Below, piece by piece: positions 1 through 8,286 of a stretch of DNA of 64,000 nt. Origin of the DNA: JAGWAJ01 sp965215155. GTDB taxonomy: Bacteria; Acidobacteriota; Vicinamibacteria; Vicinamibacterales; UBA8438. Within the stretch, counting starts at the first letter, position 1; every line of letters starts with the position of its first letter. The notes beneath the pieces were generated by a model, which was given only the letters and a program-made list of their open reading frames with translations, did no database searches and was not told the DNA's origin. The translations under genes and the position numbers were made by a program. The stretch covers positions 3,038,001 to 3,102,000 of the forward strand of contig CBDCCY010000004.1 of NCBI GenBank assembly GCA_965215155.1, in the 5' to 3' direction.

Positions 1-593
1 GCGGCGCGGTCACGGTGACCCGCGTGGCGTCGCAGTATCAGGAAGAGTTGCCCGTGGTGCGCGCCGTCGTGCGTCGCTTCGACATCGAGGTCGGCCACTG
101 CTCGCAGTGTCAGCGGCGCGTGCAGGGCCGCCACGTGCTGCAGACCTCCGACGCGTTGGGCGCGGCCGGCGTGCAGCTCGGTCCCGGCGTCGTCGCGCTG
201 GTCGTTGAGCTGCACACGGAACTGGGGGTGCCGCTGGCCAAGGTGGCCCACCTGCTGCGAACGACCTTTGGCTTGCACGTCACCCCGGGCGGTCTCGCGC
301 ACCTGCTGCACCGGGCCGGCCGCGCCGCCGCGCCGGCCTACGCCGAGCTGTGCGCGCAGGTGCGCAATGCGCCGGTGGTCACGCCGGACGAAACCGGCTG
401 GCGCGTCGGCGCCGTCCGCCACTGGCTGTGGGCGTTCGTCACCCCGCAGACGACGGTCTACGCCATCTGCTCCGGCCGTGGGTTCAATGACGCCGCCACC
501 GTGCTGGGGACCGACTACGCCAACGTGCTCGTACGCGACGGATGGGCAGCCTATCGGCGCTTCGGCGGACTGCACCAAACGTGTCTGAATCAC
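1..593 (+). pseudogene. IS66 transposase (TnpC), N-terminal and central part, interrupted
   Basis: The reading frame entering from the window edge encodes the zinc-finger-like and catalytic start of an IS66 transposase. Visible landmarks are two CxxC pairs around GHCSQCQRRV, the APVVTPDETGWRV stretch holding a catalytic Asp, and the RDGWAAYRRFGGLHQTCL segment. The same landmarks occur in copy B (26192-27175). The frame breaks at 594, exactly where the terminal inverted repeat of the RIT element starts, and a stop codon follows inside the insertion. The C-terminal half is found at 3979-4485. The protein cannot be made as one chain, so this is a disrupted gene. Confidence 0.85.
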
Positions 594-621
594 TATGCCG
601 ATGTCGGGATTATTCCGATGT
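594..621 (+). repeat. RIT copy 1 terminal inverted repeat, left
   Basis: These 28 bp begin TATGCCGATGTCGGGATTAT and are repeated perfectly in inverted orientation at 3917-3944. The 7 bp outside it are GAATCAC (587-593). The repeat is probably the recombinase-binding arm. A subterminal hairpin (ttggtgcaga at 621-630 with tctgcaccaa at 649-658) lies between it and the stop codon of ritC and may act as a terminator for the recombinase operon. Confidence 0.88.
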
Positions 622-674
622 TGGTGCAGACGCCCCTGTTGTTGGCGGCATCTGCACCAAACTGATCGGCATAA

Positions 675-1664
675 TCACAGCCCTTCGAGAAAGGCCAGGA
701 GCGCGTCGGATGGTTGATAGCGGCCCCCGCGGACTTCGGCTGGGGTGGTCCTTGCGAGCGCCCGTTCCTTCAGGGCGAGGTCGGCATGGATGTAGATGTC
801 GGTGGTGCGGACGTGTTCGTGTCCGAGCCACAGGGCGATGACGGTGTTGTCGACCCCGGCGTGCAGCAACCGCATGGCTGCGGTGTGACGCAGCGTGTGC
901 GGGGTGACGGTCTTCTCGCGGAGCGATGGGCAGGCGTGGGCCGCAGCAGCCACGTGCGTCGTGACGCGTTGCGCGAGGGCGTCTCGGCTGAGCGGTTTGC
1001 CTGTCCGCGTAGGGAAGACTGGTGCCTCTGGTGAGCTGGCGCATTCGGCCAGCCAGGCACGCAGGGCGGCGGCCACCGGCTTGGTGAGCGGAGTGACCCG
1101 GTGCTTGCGCCCTTTTCCAAGGCAGTGGACGTGCGCACCTCGCGCCAAGTGCAGGTCCGTGCAGCGCAGGCCGGTGAGTTCGGCGGCGCGCAATCCGGTC
1201 TGGATCGCGAGCGCGAGGAGAGTGTGGTCGCGGCGCCCGGTCCACGTGGTGCGGTCGGGGGCGGCGAGCAGGGCGTCGACTTCGAGGTCGGACAGGAAGG
1301 TCACGAGCCCACGTGGACCGCGCGTGGGGGGCATCGCGAGTACGCGGGCAATGACGGCTGCCTGCTCGGGATGCTCCAGTGCGGCATAGCGGAACAGGGC
1401 ATGAATGGCCGACAACCGCGCGTTGCGGGTGCGCGCGGTGTTCGCGCGGTCGTGCTCGAGGTGGGCCAGGAATCGTCCGATGAGGGGTGCGTCGAGATCG
1501 CCGAGTTCCAGGTCCGAGGGGGCCTTGGCGAGGTGGACCGCGGCAAAGCGGACGAGCATCCGCCACGCGTCGCGGTAGGCAGCGACCGTGTGCGGGCTGG
1601 CGTGGCGCTGGTGCACGAGCCGCTCGGTGAAGAACGCCTGGAGCGTGGGAGCAAGGGCGCTCAT
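675..1664 (-). CDS. ritC: Tyrosine recombinase RitC, third gene of the trio
   Basis: This 329-residue XerC/D-type tyrosine recombinase has an N-terminal SAM-like core-binding domain (about residues 1-100, HQRHASPHTVAAYRDAWRM) and a C-terminal catalytic domain. The catalytic residues are visible: Arg in QTGLRAAELTGL, the HTLRH box, the LGHEH His and the final Tyr in TTDIYIHADL. The start is the ATG at 1664, which overlaps the ritB stop as ATGA, so translation is probably coupled. Inferred role: with RitA and RitB it recombines the element ends. A longer upstream reading frame exists but overlaps ritB and is not credible. Confidence 0.9.
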   Translation of the reverse strand: MSALAPTLQAFFTERLVHQRHASPHTVAAYRDAWRMLVRFAAVHLAKAPSDLELGDLDAPLIGRFLAHLEHDRANTARTRNARLSAIHALFRYAALEHPEQAAVIARVLAMPPTRGPRGLVTFLSDLEVDALLAAPDRTTWTGRRDHTLLALAIQTGLRAAELTGLRCTDLHLARGAHVHCLGKGRKHRVTPLTKPVAAALRAWLAECASSPEAPVFPTRTGKPLSRDALAQRVTTHVAAAAHACPSLREKTVTPHTLRHTAAMRLLHAGVDNTVIALWLGHEHVRTTDIYIHADLALKERALARTTPAEVRGGRYQPSDALLAFLEGL

Positions 1665-2587
1665 GCTGAGGCCCCCAGATGGCGTTCGAGGCGGTCTGAG
1701 GCCAACTGCATCAATGCCGGTGCCGCCGACAGGTACCAGTATGTGTACTTGGGGTCGGCGTGCCCGAGATAGGTGGCCAGGAGCGCGATTCGCGCCGCCG
1801 GATTCTGGCCCTGTCGGTAGGCGTCGAGCAGCGTGCACGTCGCGAACCGATGTCGGATGTCGTGCAGCCGTGGCCGACAGGCGGCTGCGTGCGGCCGGAG
1901 GCCCGCGCGCTGGACCAGGGTGCGGAACGTCTGCTGTACATTGCGGCACAGCAGCCTCGTGCCCGCGGTAGAAACGAACAGCGCGGCGGTGTCCCGGGCC
2001 GCCAGCCGGTCCGCGCGGAGCAGATACTGCTGGACCGCGGCGCTGGCTGTGGGGTGCAGCGGAAGTGCACGGGACTTGTCGAATTTGCCGTGGCGGACGG
2101 TGATCAGCCCCTGCTCGGCGTCGAAATCGTGCCGATCGAGCGCGATGGCTTCACCGACGCGCATCCCGGTCACGACCAGCAGACCGATCAGGGTCCGATA
2201 CGTTGCGGCCCGATGCCCGGTGCGCAGCCCCGATGTGGCGACCAGCAGGGCCGCGATGTCTTCGTCGGTGTAGGGGTACGGCGTGGCGCGCTGGGCGCGC
2301 GCCTGCAACAGGTCGGCGGGCGGTATCTCGGTTGCCGGGTCGATCGTGCGCACGAAGGTCGCGAAGCCGCGGACGACGGTGAGTCGGCTGGCCCACCACG
2401 CCCTCGGGTCCTTCCCGGCGGGGAGTGTCGCCCAGGCGAGGGCGGTCTCGGTGCGCAGGCGCGTCTCCCCGCGGTCTTCGAGATAGGTCAGGAATTGCGC
2501 GAGGAGCTTCTCCGCGCGCGCCAAGCGGTAGCCCAGCGCCCGGCGCATCGTCAGATAGTCGGCCAGGGCTTGACGCAGGAAGGTCAT
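1661..2587 (-). CDS. ritB: Tyrosine recombinase RitB, middle gene of the trio
   Basis: This is a 308-residue tyrosine recombinase. It starts like many phage integrase core-binding domains (MTFLRQALADYLTMRRALGY) and carries the catalytic set: Arg in VTGMRVGEAIAL, the LHDIRHRFA box, the LGHADPKYTYWYL segment with the nucleophilic Tyr. The start is taken at 2587, where ATG overlaps the ritA stop (ATGA). An in-frame start at 2605 would put more of the gene inside ritA. It is the second gene of a translationally coupled three-gene operon. Family knowledge: the three proteins of a RIT are only distantly related to each other, and all are usually intact, as here. Confidence 0.9.
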   Translation of the reverse strand: MTFLRQALADYLTMRRALGYRLARAEKLLAQFLTYLEDRGETRLRTETALAWATLPAGKDPRAWWASRLTVVRGFATFVRTIDPATEIPPADLLQARAQRATPYPYTDEDIAALLVATSGLRTGHRAATYRTLIGLLVVTGMRVGEAIALDRHDFDAEQGLITVRHGKFDKSRALPLHPTASAAVQQYLLRADRLAARDTAALFVSTAGTRLLCRNVQQTFRTLVQRAGLRPHAAACRPRLHDIRHRFATCTLLDAYRQGQNPAARIALLATYLGHADPKYTYWYLSAAPALMQLASDRLERHLGASA

Positions 2588-3804
2588 GCTGCACCTCCAG
2601 GCCACGCGCGTGCGATCGTGCGCAGGGCGTCATGGTCGACCTTCGCGTAGATCGCCGTGGTCTGCAGGCGGGCGTGACGCAGGAAGTGCTGGATCTCGGA
2701 CAGGGGGGCGCCCGCTCGGAGCAGTTGCGTTGCCGCGAAATGACGCAACCGATGTGCGTGGACGACGCCGAGGCCGGCTCGCTGCGCGGCGGCGGCCACA
2801 ATCTGCGTGACCCCGGTCGGGCTCAACGGGCCCAGAGGCGCGACCAGGCGGACGAAGACGGTGCGCCCCTGCGCCCGGGTCGGCCGTTGGCGGAGATATG
2901 CGGCCACCGCGTTGCCCACATCGGTCGGGAGAGGCATGCGCTCGGCCCGATTCCCCTTGCCGTGTACGACGACCTCGCCGGCGCGCCAGTGCACGTCGTC
3001 GAGACGCAGGGTCGCCACTTCGGCGGCCCGCAGGCCGAGGCGGGCCAGCGTGGTGATGACCGCAAAGTCGCGGCGCCCTCCCAGCGTCCGGGGGTCGCAC
3101 GCGGCGAGCAGTCGCCGGACGTGGTCGGGCTCGAGGCGCGGCGGAAGCGCCACCAGTCGTCGGCCGGCTACCGACGGGACGGCCGTCGCCAGCGAACGCT
3201 GGACCACCCCGGTGACATGCAGGAAGACCAGCAGCGAGCGCAGTGCGGTCGACGTCAGTTGCGCGGCCCGGCGGGATTGCTCGGCACAGCGCGCCACCAT
3301 GAACGCAGTCACGTCGGCCTCACCGAGTTGCTCGAGGTCCAGCCCGAGGCCGTCGGCCGAGATGCAGCCGCGCAGAAAGGGGCGGACCGCATCGACGTAG
3401 CCCTGGGCGGTGGCTTCGCCCAGACCCCGTTCCACGGTGAGGTAGTGCCGGTAGAGCACCAGGGTCTTGTCCACGGGCCCTGTCGGGATGGGCGTCGTCG
3501 CAGGCGGGATCGCGCCACGAGCCCGGAGGTACGTCAGCAACGGGCGCAGCGCCTTGCCCGTCAGATGCCTCTTGTAGCCGGCCTTCTGCCGTGCTTGCAG
3601 AAACTGCTGCGTTCGCTCTGGCAGGTCGCCGATGTCGAGGCCTCTTGCCTGCAGCCACCGGCTGACGGCCGACGCCAGAGACAACTGCGTCCGCAGCGAG
3701 CGCGGTGTGTAGCCTTGCTGCGCAAGCTCCGTCGCGAAGCCCGCCGCGAACGGCTTGAGCGAACCAGCGATGGCGACGACGGGAACGCGTGACGGATCAC
3801 TCAT
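2584..3804 (-). CDS. ritA: Tyrosine recombinase RitA, first gene of the trio
   Basis: This 406-residue tyrosine recombinase is the longest of the three. Its N-terminus (FAAGFATELAQQGYTPRSLRTQLSLASAVSRWL) is an extra DNA-binding region seen in first-position RIT and Tn554-like recombinases. Catalytic residues are Arg in RLGLRAAEVATL, the HAHRLRH box, His in FLRHARLQTT and Tyr in TTAIYAKVD. The ATG at 3804 is preceded by a purine-rich stretch (gaggaggctctc on the coding strand) that serves as a ribosome site. The promoter probably lies between this start and the terminal repeat at 3944. It differs from copy 2 by one residue (Arg versus Gln in the GKGN-AERMPL segment). Confidence 0.9.
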   Translation of the reverse strand: MSDPSRVPVVAIAGSLKPFAAGFATELAQQGYTPRSLRTQLSLASAVSRWLQARGLDIGDLPERTQQFLQARQKAGYKRHLTGKALRPLLTYLRARGAIPPATTPIPTGPVDKTLVLYRHYLTVERGLGEATAQGYVDAVRPFLRGCISADGLGLDLEQLGEADVTAFMVARCAEQSRRAAQLTSTALRSLLVFLHVTGVVQRSLATAVPSVAGRRLVALPPRLEPDHVRRLLAACDPRTLGGRRDFAVITTLARLGLRAAEVATLRLDDVHWRAGEVVVHGKGNRAERMPLPTDVGNAVAAYLRQRPTRAQGRTVFVRLVAPLGPLSPTGVTQIVAAAAQRAGLGVVHAHRLRHFAATQLLRAGAPLSEIQHFLRHARLQTTAIYAKVDHDALRTIARAWPGGAA

Positions 3805-3916
3805 GAGAGCCTCCTCTCTCGTGGGTCGTGAGAGAAGAGTCTCCGTCCGTCAGCGCGCGGTGATTATCCGGATCGTCTCGTCGAAGACGCCCTGCACGAC
3901 CGGGACATCAGGGCGG

Positions 3917-3978
3917 ACATCGGAATAATCCCGACATCGGCATAGTGCGCCTTATTCCGATATCGGAATAAGAACCAC
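3917..3978 (+). repeat. RIT copy 1 right terminus: inverted repeat, 7-bp spacer, 20-bp palindrome, 7-bp flank
   Basis: From left to right there is the 28-bp terminal repeat (3917-3944), GTGCGCC (3945-3951), the perfect palindrome TTATTCCGATATCGGAATAA (3952-3971) and GAACCAC (3972-3978), after which the IS66 frame resumes. The palindrome resembles the first 19 bp of the terminal repeat, so 3926-3971 reads as two inverted recombinase-binding arms around a 7-bp spacer. That is the architecture of a tyrosine-recombinase core site. GAACCAC nearly repeats the GAATCAC left of the element, as expected for a 7-bp target duplication. Confidence 0.8.
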
Positions 3979-4485
3979 CTGTTGCAACGCTGCAAGCAGC
4001 TCCGGCTGGCGTATCCCGACAGTCGCTGGGCCGGCGACGTGCAGGCGACTCTGCGGGCCGGCCTTGACCTGCGCGACCGCTGCCACGCGGGCGAGCTGAG
4101 CGAACACGGGATGGCAACTGCCCGCGGCCGACTCATCGCCCGCCTCGGCCGGCTGGTCGACGCACCGCCGCCGCTCGACGACGCCGAGCGCTTCGCGAAG
4201 CACTTGGCCACCGAATTTCCGGCCGTGTTCCTCTTCCTGTCGGACCCCTCGCTTGACGCCACCAACTGGCGCGCCGAGCAGGCCATCCGGCCCGCCGTGG
4301 TCATCCGCAAGGTGTGCGGCGGCAACCGCACCCGCAAGGGCGCCGACACGCAGCAGATCCTCGCCAGCGTGGTGCGCACGGCCCGGCAACGCATCCTCGA
4401 CCTGCCCGCGCTGATCGCCGCAATGTGGCGCGCCCCCAAACCGGTTGTCCCCGAGCTGCTCGGGCTGCCGCCGCCGCCCGCGTAG
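3979..4485 (+). pseudogene. IS66 transposase, C-terminal part (copy A)
   Basis: The frame resumes as LLQRCKQLRLAYPDSRWAGD and continues through DATNWRAEQAIRPAVVIRKVCGGNRT, the conserved IS66 C-terminal region that includes the catalytic Glu. It ends at a normal stop after ELLGLPPPPA. It has lost its N-terminus to the RIT insertion at 594-3971. No start codon or ribosome site fits a stand-alone protein, so it is treated as the second exon-like piece of a disrupted gene. Confidence 0.85.
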
Positions 4486-4770
4486 GTGGGCACCGTCCGA
4501 ACGACCACGTGGCACGACCGGTCCCTGCGGCCGCACCCGCCGTGACGGGCAGCGTGCCGGCACCACTGCGCCCGGTTGCCGCCAGTCCTCGCCGACGAGC
4601 CGACACCGGTGCGCGGCATCCAACATCCCACCAGGGCGCCGCAAGGGGGTGACGCACCGAGTGGGAACCCCACTGCCGTTCCAAACAACCTCGTCGCAGC
4701 ACTGGAATCTTTCTACGCTCAAGGCCATTTTCAGCCCGTATTCATTGGCCGATCACCCGGTAAACGAATA

Positions 4771-4943
4771 CCCCAGTCGTTCATGAGCCGCCGCCGCCGC
4801 TCGAACAGGTCCGACCGCGCGTAGGCCGCCTCGACCGGGTTCCGCACGACATGCGCCAGCGCCGCCTCGATGACCTCGCGCGGGTGGTCCGTCTCCTCGG
4901 CCGCCCAGTCCCGGAACGAGGACCGAAAGCCGACTTTCGCCAT
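4771..4943 (-). pseudogene. Integrase C-terminal fragment cut by IS66 copy A
   Basis: On the minus strand the segment reads GFRSSFRDWAAEETDHPREV, continues through VRNPVEAAYARSDLFERRRRLMNDWG and then runs into the IS66 end. This is the last third of a P4-type tyrosine integrase: HxxR box region, second His region, and the Tyr in AAYARSD. It closely resembles the C-termini of the integrases at 5076 and 11611. The rest of that gene would be to the left of the window, beyond IS66. Upstream of 4943 the similarity stops, and 4944-5075 holds no gene I can support beyond a likely promoter for the next integrase. Confidence 0.8.
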
Positions 4944-5075
4944 CCAGCGCCGTTCCGCGCCGTGCTGCGAAATACGCACTGAATACCGTAGTAAAAGGCC
5001 ACTACTCCCGCTCCGTCGTCTTGACCCGTCTCCACACTTTCGCTATATTCCGCGAGAGAATTGGGAATGGGATAG

Positions 5076-6323
5076 ATGACGATGGACCTGCCCAGGAAAC
5101 CCCGAGCCACCAAGCGCAGGGGCCGCCATCCCGACAAGGCGCTCTCCGCCGCCTTCTGCCGTTCGGTCGCCGAGGCGGGCCGCTACGCCGACGGGAACGG
5201 CCTCTATCTGCACGTCGACCCGTCCGGGGCACGCCGCTGGGTGCAACGGCTGGTCATCCGCGGGCGGTCCCGCGCGCTCGGTCTCGGCAGCTACGCGCTG
5301 GTGTCGTTGGCCGAAGCCCGCGAGAAGGCGCTCGCCAACCGCAAGGCCGCACGCGAGGGCGGAGACCCGCTCGCGGACCGGCGCCGCTCCGAGGGGATCC
5401 CGACGTTCGAGGAGGCGGTCGAGCAGGTGATCGCCATCCACGGCGAGGCGTGGCGGGCCGGCAAGACCCCGAAGCAGTGGCGGGCGAGCCTGCGCGACCA
5501 TGTGCTTCCGCATCTCGGCGGCAAGAGCGTCGACCAGGTGACGACGGCCGACGTCATGACGGTCCTGCTGCCCCTCTGGACGCGCAAGCACGCGATGGCG
5601 CGGTCGGTGCGCCATCGCATCGGCACGGTCATGCGGTGGGCCATCGCGCAGGGCTACCGCAGCGACAATCCAGCCGGCGACGCGGTCACGGCGGCGCTGC
5701 CGAAGCGTCCCGTGCTCGTGCAGCACCGGGCGGCGCTGCCGCACGGCGAGGTCGCCGCCGCGGTTGCGGCCGTTCAGCGCTCGGCGGCGTGGCTCGGGAC
5801 GAAGCTGGCCTTCGAGTTTCTCGTGTTGACGGCCGCGAGGTCCGGCGAGGCGCGGGGGGCGACGTGGGACGAGGTCGACCTGGTCGCGCGGGTGTGGACG
5901 GTTCCGGCGGCGCGGATGAAGGCGCAACGCGAGCACCGGGTGCCGCTGTGCGGCCGGGCGGTCTGGGTCCTGCGGGAGGCGGAGCCGCTCCGCGGCGTCG
6001 CGACCCGGCCCGAGTTCGCCGGGCTGGTCTTTCCGAGCGTCCGCGGGAAGGCGCTCGATGACGCCGCGGTCTCGAAGCTCATCCGGGACCTGGGCATCGC
6101 GGCGGTGCCGCATGGCTTCAGGTCCAGCTTCCGGGACTGGGCGGCCGAAGAGACCGACCACCCGCGTGAGGTCGTCGAGGCGGCGCTGGCCCACAAGGTG
6201 CGGAATCAGGTCGAGGCGGCCTACGCGCGGTCCGACCTGTTCGCGCGCCGCCGACGCCTCATGGACGATTGGGGCGCCTATCTCGGTGAGGAGCGGGGGC
6301 AGGTCATCCCCCTGCGCCGGTGA
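5076..6323 (+). CDS. P4-type tyrosine integrase of the small island
   Basis: This 415-residue integrase is complete. Residues 1-90 form the arm-binding DUF4102 domain (GRHPDKALSAAF, then YADGNGLYLHVDPSGARRWVQRL). A central SAM-like domain covers about 110-200. The catalytic domain shows Arg in LTAARSGEARG, the PHGFRSSFRDW box, His in LAHKVRN and Tyr in EAAYARSD. It is of usual length for this family, which inserts islands and satellites into specific chromosomal sites. It is convergent with the primase-helicase gene (6383-8281), leaving 59 bp between the stop codons. The ATG at 5076 has a second ATG two codons later; either could be used. Confidence 0.92.
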   Translation: MTMDLPRKPRATKRRGRHPDKALSAAFCRSVAEAGRYADGNGLYLHVDPSGARRWVQRLVIRGRSRALGLGSYALVSLAEAREKALANRKAAREGGDPLADRRRSEGIPTFEEAVEQVIAIHGEAWRAGKTPKQWRASLRDHVLPHLGGKSVDQVTTADVMTVLLPLWTRKHAMARSVRHRIGTVMRWAIAQGYRSDNPAGDAVTAALPKRPVLVQHRAALPHGEVAAAVAAVQRSAAWLGTKLAFEFLVLTAARSGEARGATWDEVDLVARVWTVPAARMKAQREHRVPLCGRAVWVLREAEPLRGVATRPEFAGLVFPSVRGKALDDAAVSKLIRDLGIAAVPHGFRSSFRDWAAEETDHPREVVEAALAHKVRNQVEAAYARSDLFARRRRLMDDWGAYLGEERGQVIPLRR

Positions 6324-6382
6324 CGGATTCCGATTCCGTGACGTGGGGTCCGTGGCCCCCGACTCCGCCCAGAGATCGACCC

Positions 6383-8281
6383 TCAAGCAGTTCGATTTCC
6401 ATTTCCATTTCCGCCCACCCCCTGGGGGGGAAATCGCGGAAATGGAAATCGAGTTGGATTTCCCGGCGTGTTCCCGAGCGTTTCCGCCCCGTTTCCCTTG
6501 GTGGAAATCGCGGAAATCGACTGGTCGCGGAGAGCCTCGGCCCGCTCGCGGCCTTTGGCGGTCAGTGCGTAGCCCCGGTCCCGCTGCTTCGTCGCGCCAG
6601 GGCGCTGGGCGTGGTCGACGAGCCCGTCGTCGAGCAGCGCATCGAGCGCCGCACGCAGGTCCTGGTACCGCCGTCCGCTGCAATCGAGCGCCTCGGCCAG
6701 GGTGCTCGCATGAGGCCGGGCCAGCGGATCGCACCGGAGCAGGTGCAGCAGCGCGCGTTCCGGGAGCGGGCGGGCCGGCGGCTTGCCGTCCGCACGGGCC
6801 TGTTCGTCCTCCTCCAGGTCCGGCGCCAGCTCGTAGCCGACGCCCGGCTCGAGGACGACGGTCAGCGGCTCCTCGGGCCAGCGGCCGGACGGCGTGAGGC
6901 GCCGCGCCCGCGGCATCTTCGCCCGGCTCAACGACACGATCATGTCCACGGCCGCGCCGATCGCCGTCGAGTCCCGGTACTCGCCCTCCGCGTCGCCGGA
7001 CTCGGCGCTGGCGCTGGGGTTCTTCCGGTTGTGGTGCGAGACGGCGAACGCCGACCCGGACTCGCGGGCCAGACTGACGACCTCGCCGATCAGCAGCCCC
7101 TGCTCGCCGGGGCCGGCCGTGTCCTTCACGCGATGGACCTGGAGGTAGTGCGACCAGGTGTCGATGACGACCCACACCGGCCGCAGCCGCTCGACCAGCC
7201 GTCGCAGCGACGCCTCGTGCTCCGGGTCCCGGCTCGGCCGGCCGACGAAGTACACCCGTTCCAGGTCCGCGTCCCACTGGAACAGCCGCGCCTTGACATC
7301 CGAGGCCGCCTCCTCGCCGACCCACAGCACGTCGCCCGCCAAGGTGGGCATGCCCAGGAACGACCGCCCGCGGGTGACGGCGGCCACCGCGGCGCCGATC
7401 AGCGTGCTCTTGCCGGCCTTCTCCCGCGCGTGCAGCAACGTGACCCGCCCCGCGTGGGCGATCAGCCGCGCGACGGCCGGCGGTCCCTCGGCCGCCGTAC
7501 CCTCGACATCGGCGTCACTCAACCGCACGACCCCGGCCGGCAGGTCGGCGGCCCCGTCGTACGACTCGGCGGCGATCACCTCCGCCAGCTCGCGCTTGTC
7601 GTGACCGTCGTCAAGGTACGCGCAGATGTCCTTGGGTCCGTCGGGCAGCGCGGCGATCCGCGCCCGCAGTCCGGCCGCTGCGCACGCTCGCGCAACAGCC
7701 TGACCATGTCTCCGGCCCGCGTCGTCGGCATCGGGAACGACGACCACCGACCGCACGCCGGCAACCTTGAGCTGCTCGGCATGCGTGGACCTCCACTGGC
7801 CGGCTCCGCCCGCGTTGCAGGTCGCCGGCAGGTCGAGCGACCACAGCCGGTCCACGTCCTTCTCGCCCTCGACCACGACGGCCGCATCGCGGCCGGCCAG
7901 GTCGTTCAGGCGATAGAGCCGCGGCGTGATGCCGTCGAGGTTCCACAGGTAGCCGCCTCGCCCGTCCGGCCGCCGCTGCCGGAAGTCCTTCGGCTCGTAG
8001 CGCACCACCTCGAACACGCCGTCGTAGTCGTAGACGGCCGCCTCCCGCCGCGCGGGCGGGTGGCGGTGTCCGTTCGAGGGGAAGAGGTCGCGGGCGTCGA
8101 TGCCGAGCGCGCCGACGACGGCGCCGAACGCGCAGCCGGCGTGGCACTTCAGGAGCCAGCGGCCGTCGTCGCCGCGGCCGACCGCGAGCGACGCCCGGCG
8201 GTCGGCATGCGCCGGGCATCGCGCGGTCCAGCCCGCACCCGACTTCCTGACGCCCTCCAGGCGGTCGAGCAGGTCGAGCAT
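6383..8281 (-). CDS. Primase-helicase (zinc finger, TOPRIM and RepA-like ATPase)
   Basis: This is a 632-residue replication protein. Residues 20-50 hold a CHC2-like zinc site (CPAH and CHAGC). Around 135-200 is a TOPRIM domain with VVVEGEKDVDRL and VVVPDADDAGR. From about 290 there is an AAA_25 RecA-like ATPase with Walker A REKAGKST and a later VWVVIDTWSHYL Walker B. A winged-helix-like tail follows. Such proteins prime and unwind DNA for phage satellites and mobilisable islands. The start at 8281 lies 5 bp after the AlpA stop codon; the longer upstream frame overlaps alpA and is rejected. The C-terminus is low complexity (PRFPPQGVGGNGNGN) and is encoded by a hairpin-forming repeat. Confidence 0.88.
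   Translation of the reverse strand: MLDLLDRLEGVRKSGAGWTARCPAHADRRASLAVGRGDDGRWLLKCHAGCAFGAVVGALGIDARDLFPSNGHRHPPARREAAVYDYDGVFEVVRYEPKDFRQRRPDGRGGYLWNLDGITPRLYRLNDLAGRDAAVVVEGEKDVDRLWSLDLPATCNAGGAGQWRSTHAEQLKVAGVRSVVVVPDADDAGRRHGQAVARACAAAGLRARIAALPDGPKDICAYLDDGHDKRELAEVIAAESYDGAADLPAGVVRLSDADVEGTAAEGPPAVARLIAHAGRVTLLHAREKAGKSTLIGAAVAAVTRGRSFLGMPTLAGDVLWVGEEAASDVKARLFQWDADLERVYFVGRPSRDPEHEASLRRLVERLRPVWVVIDTWSHYLQVHRVKDTAGPGEQGLLIGEVVSLARESGSAFAVSHHNRKNPSASAESGDAEGEYRDSTAIGAAVDMIVSLSRAKMPRARRLTPSGRWPEEPLTVVLEPGVGYELAPDLEEDEQARADGKPPARPLPERALLHLLRCDPLARPHASTLAEALDCSGRRYQDLRAALDALLDDGLVDHAQRPGATKQRDRGYALTAKGRERAEALRDQSISAISTKGNGAETLGNTPGNPTRFPFPRFPPQGVGGNGNGNRTA
6393..6451. repeat. 14-bp inverted repeat overlapping the primase 3' end
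   Basis: CGATTTCCATTTCC at 6393-6406 is the exact reverse complement of GGAAATGGAAATCG at 6438-6451. The loop contains a second stem (ccaccccctgggggg). It sits between two convergent genes but inside the last codons of the primase gene. A bidirectional terminator is likely, but no long T run follows on either strand. Further GGAAAT-type repeats continue to about 6520. Confidence 0.6.
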
Positions 8282-8286
8282 GGCCG

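Larger units (their letters stand above)
594..3944 (-). mobile_element. RIT (recombinase-in-trio) element, copy 1
   Basis: Three overlapping tyrosine recombinase genes read on the minus strand between perfect 28-bp terminal inverted repeats (594-621 and 3917-3944). This matches the known layout of RIT elements, in which three different integrases form one operon. The block 587-3951, which includes 7 bp on each side, is repeated at 22834-26198. The only base difference noticed between the two copies is 2948 C versus 25195 T. Here the element lies inside an IS66 transposase gene, with its own genes reading against the transposase. A 20-bp palindrome lies just outside the right end. Confidence 0.9.
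1..4770 (+). mobile_element. IS66-family element, copy A, left end outside window, interrupted by a RIT element
   Basis: The window opens inside an IS66-type transposase gene (1-593), which resumes at 3979-4485 after a foreign block. The right end is placed near 4770 because the last bases (cacccggtaaacgaata) match the end of the second IS66 copy at 22001 (cacccgctaaccgaata on the same strand of the element). Directly beyond 4770 lies the C-terminus of an integrase gene on the opposite strand, so this IS66 copy was itself inserted into an integrase. The left terminal repeat and target duplication are outside the window and cannot be checked here. Confidence 0.75.
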
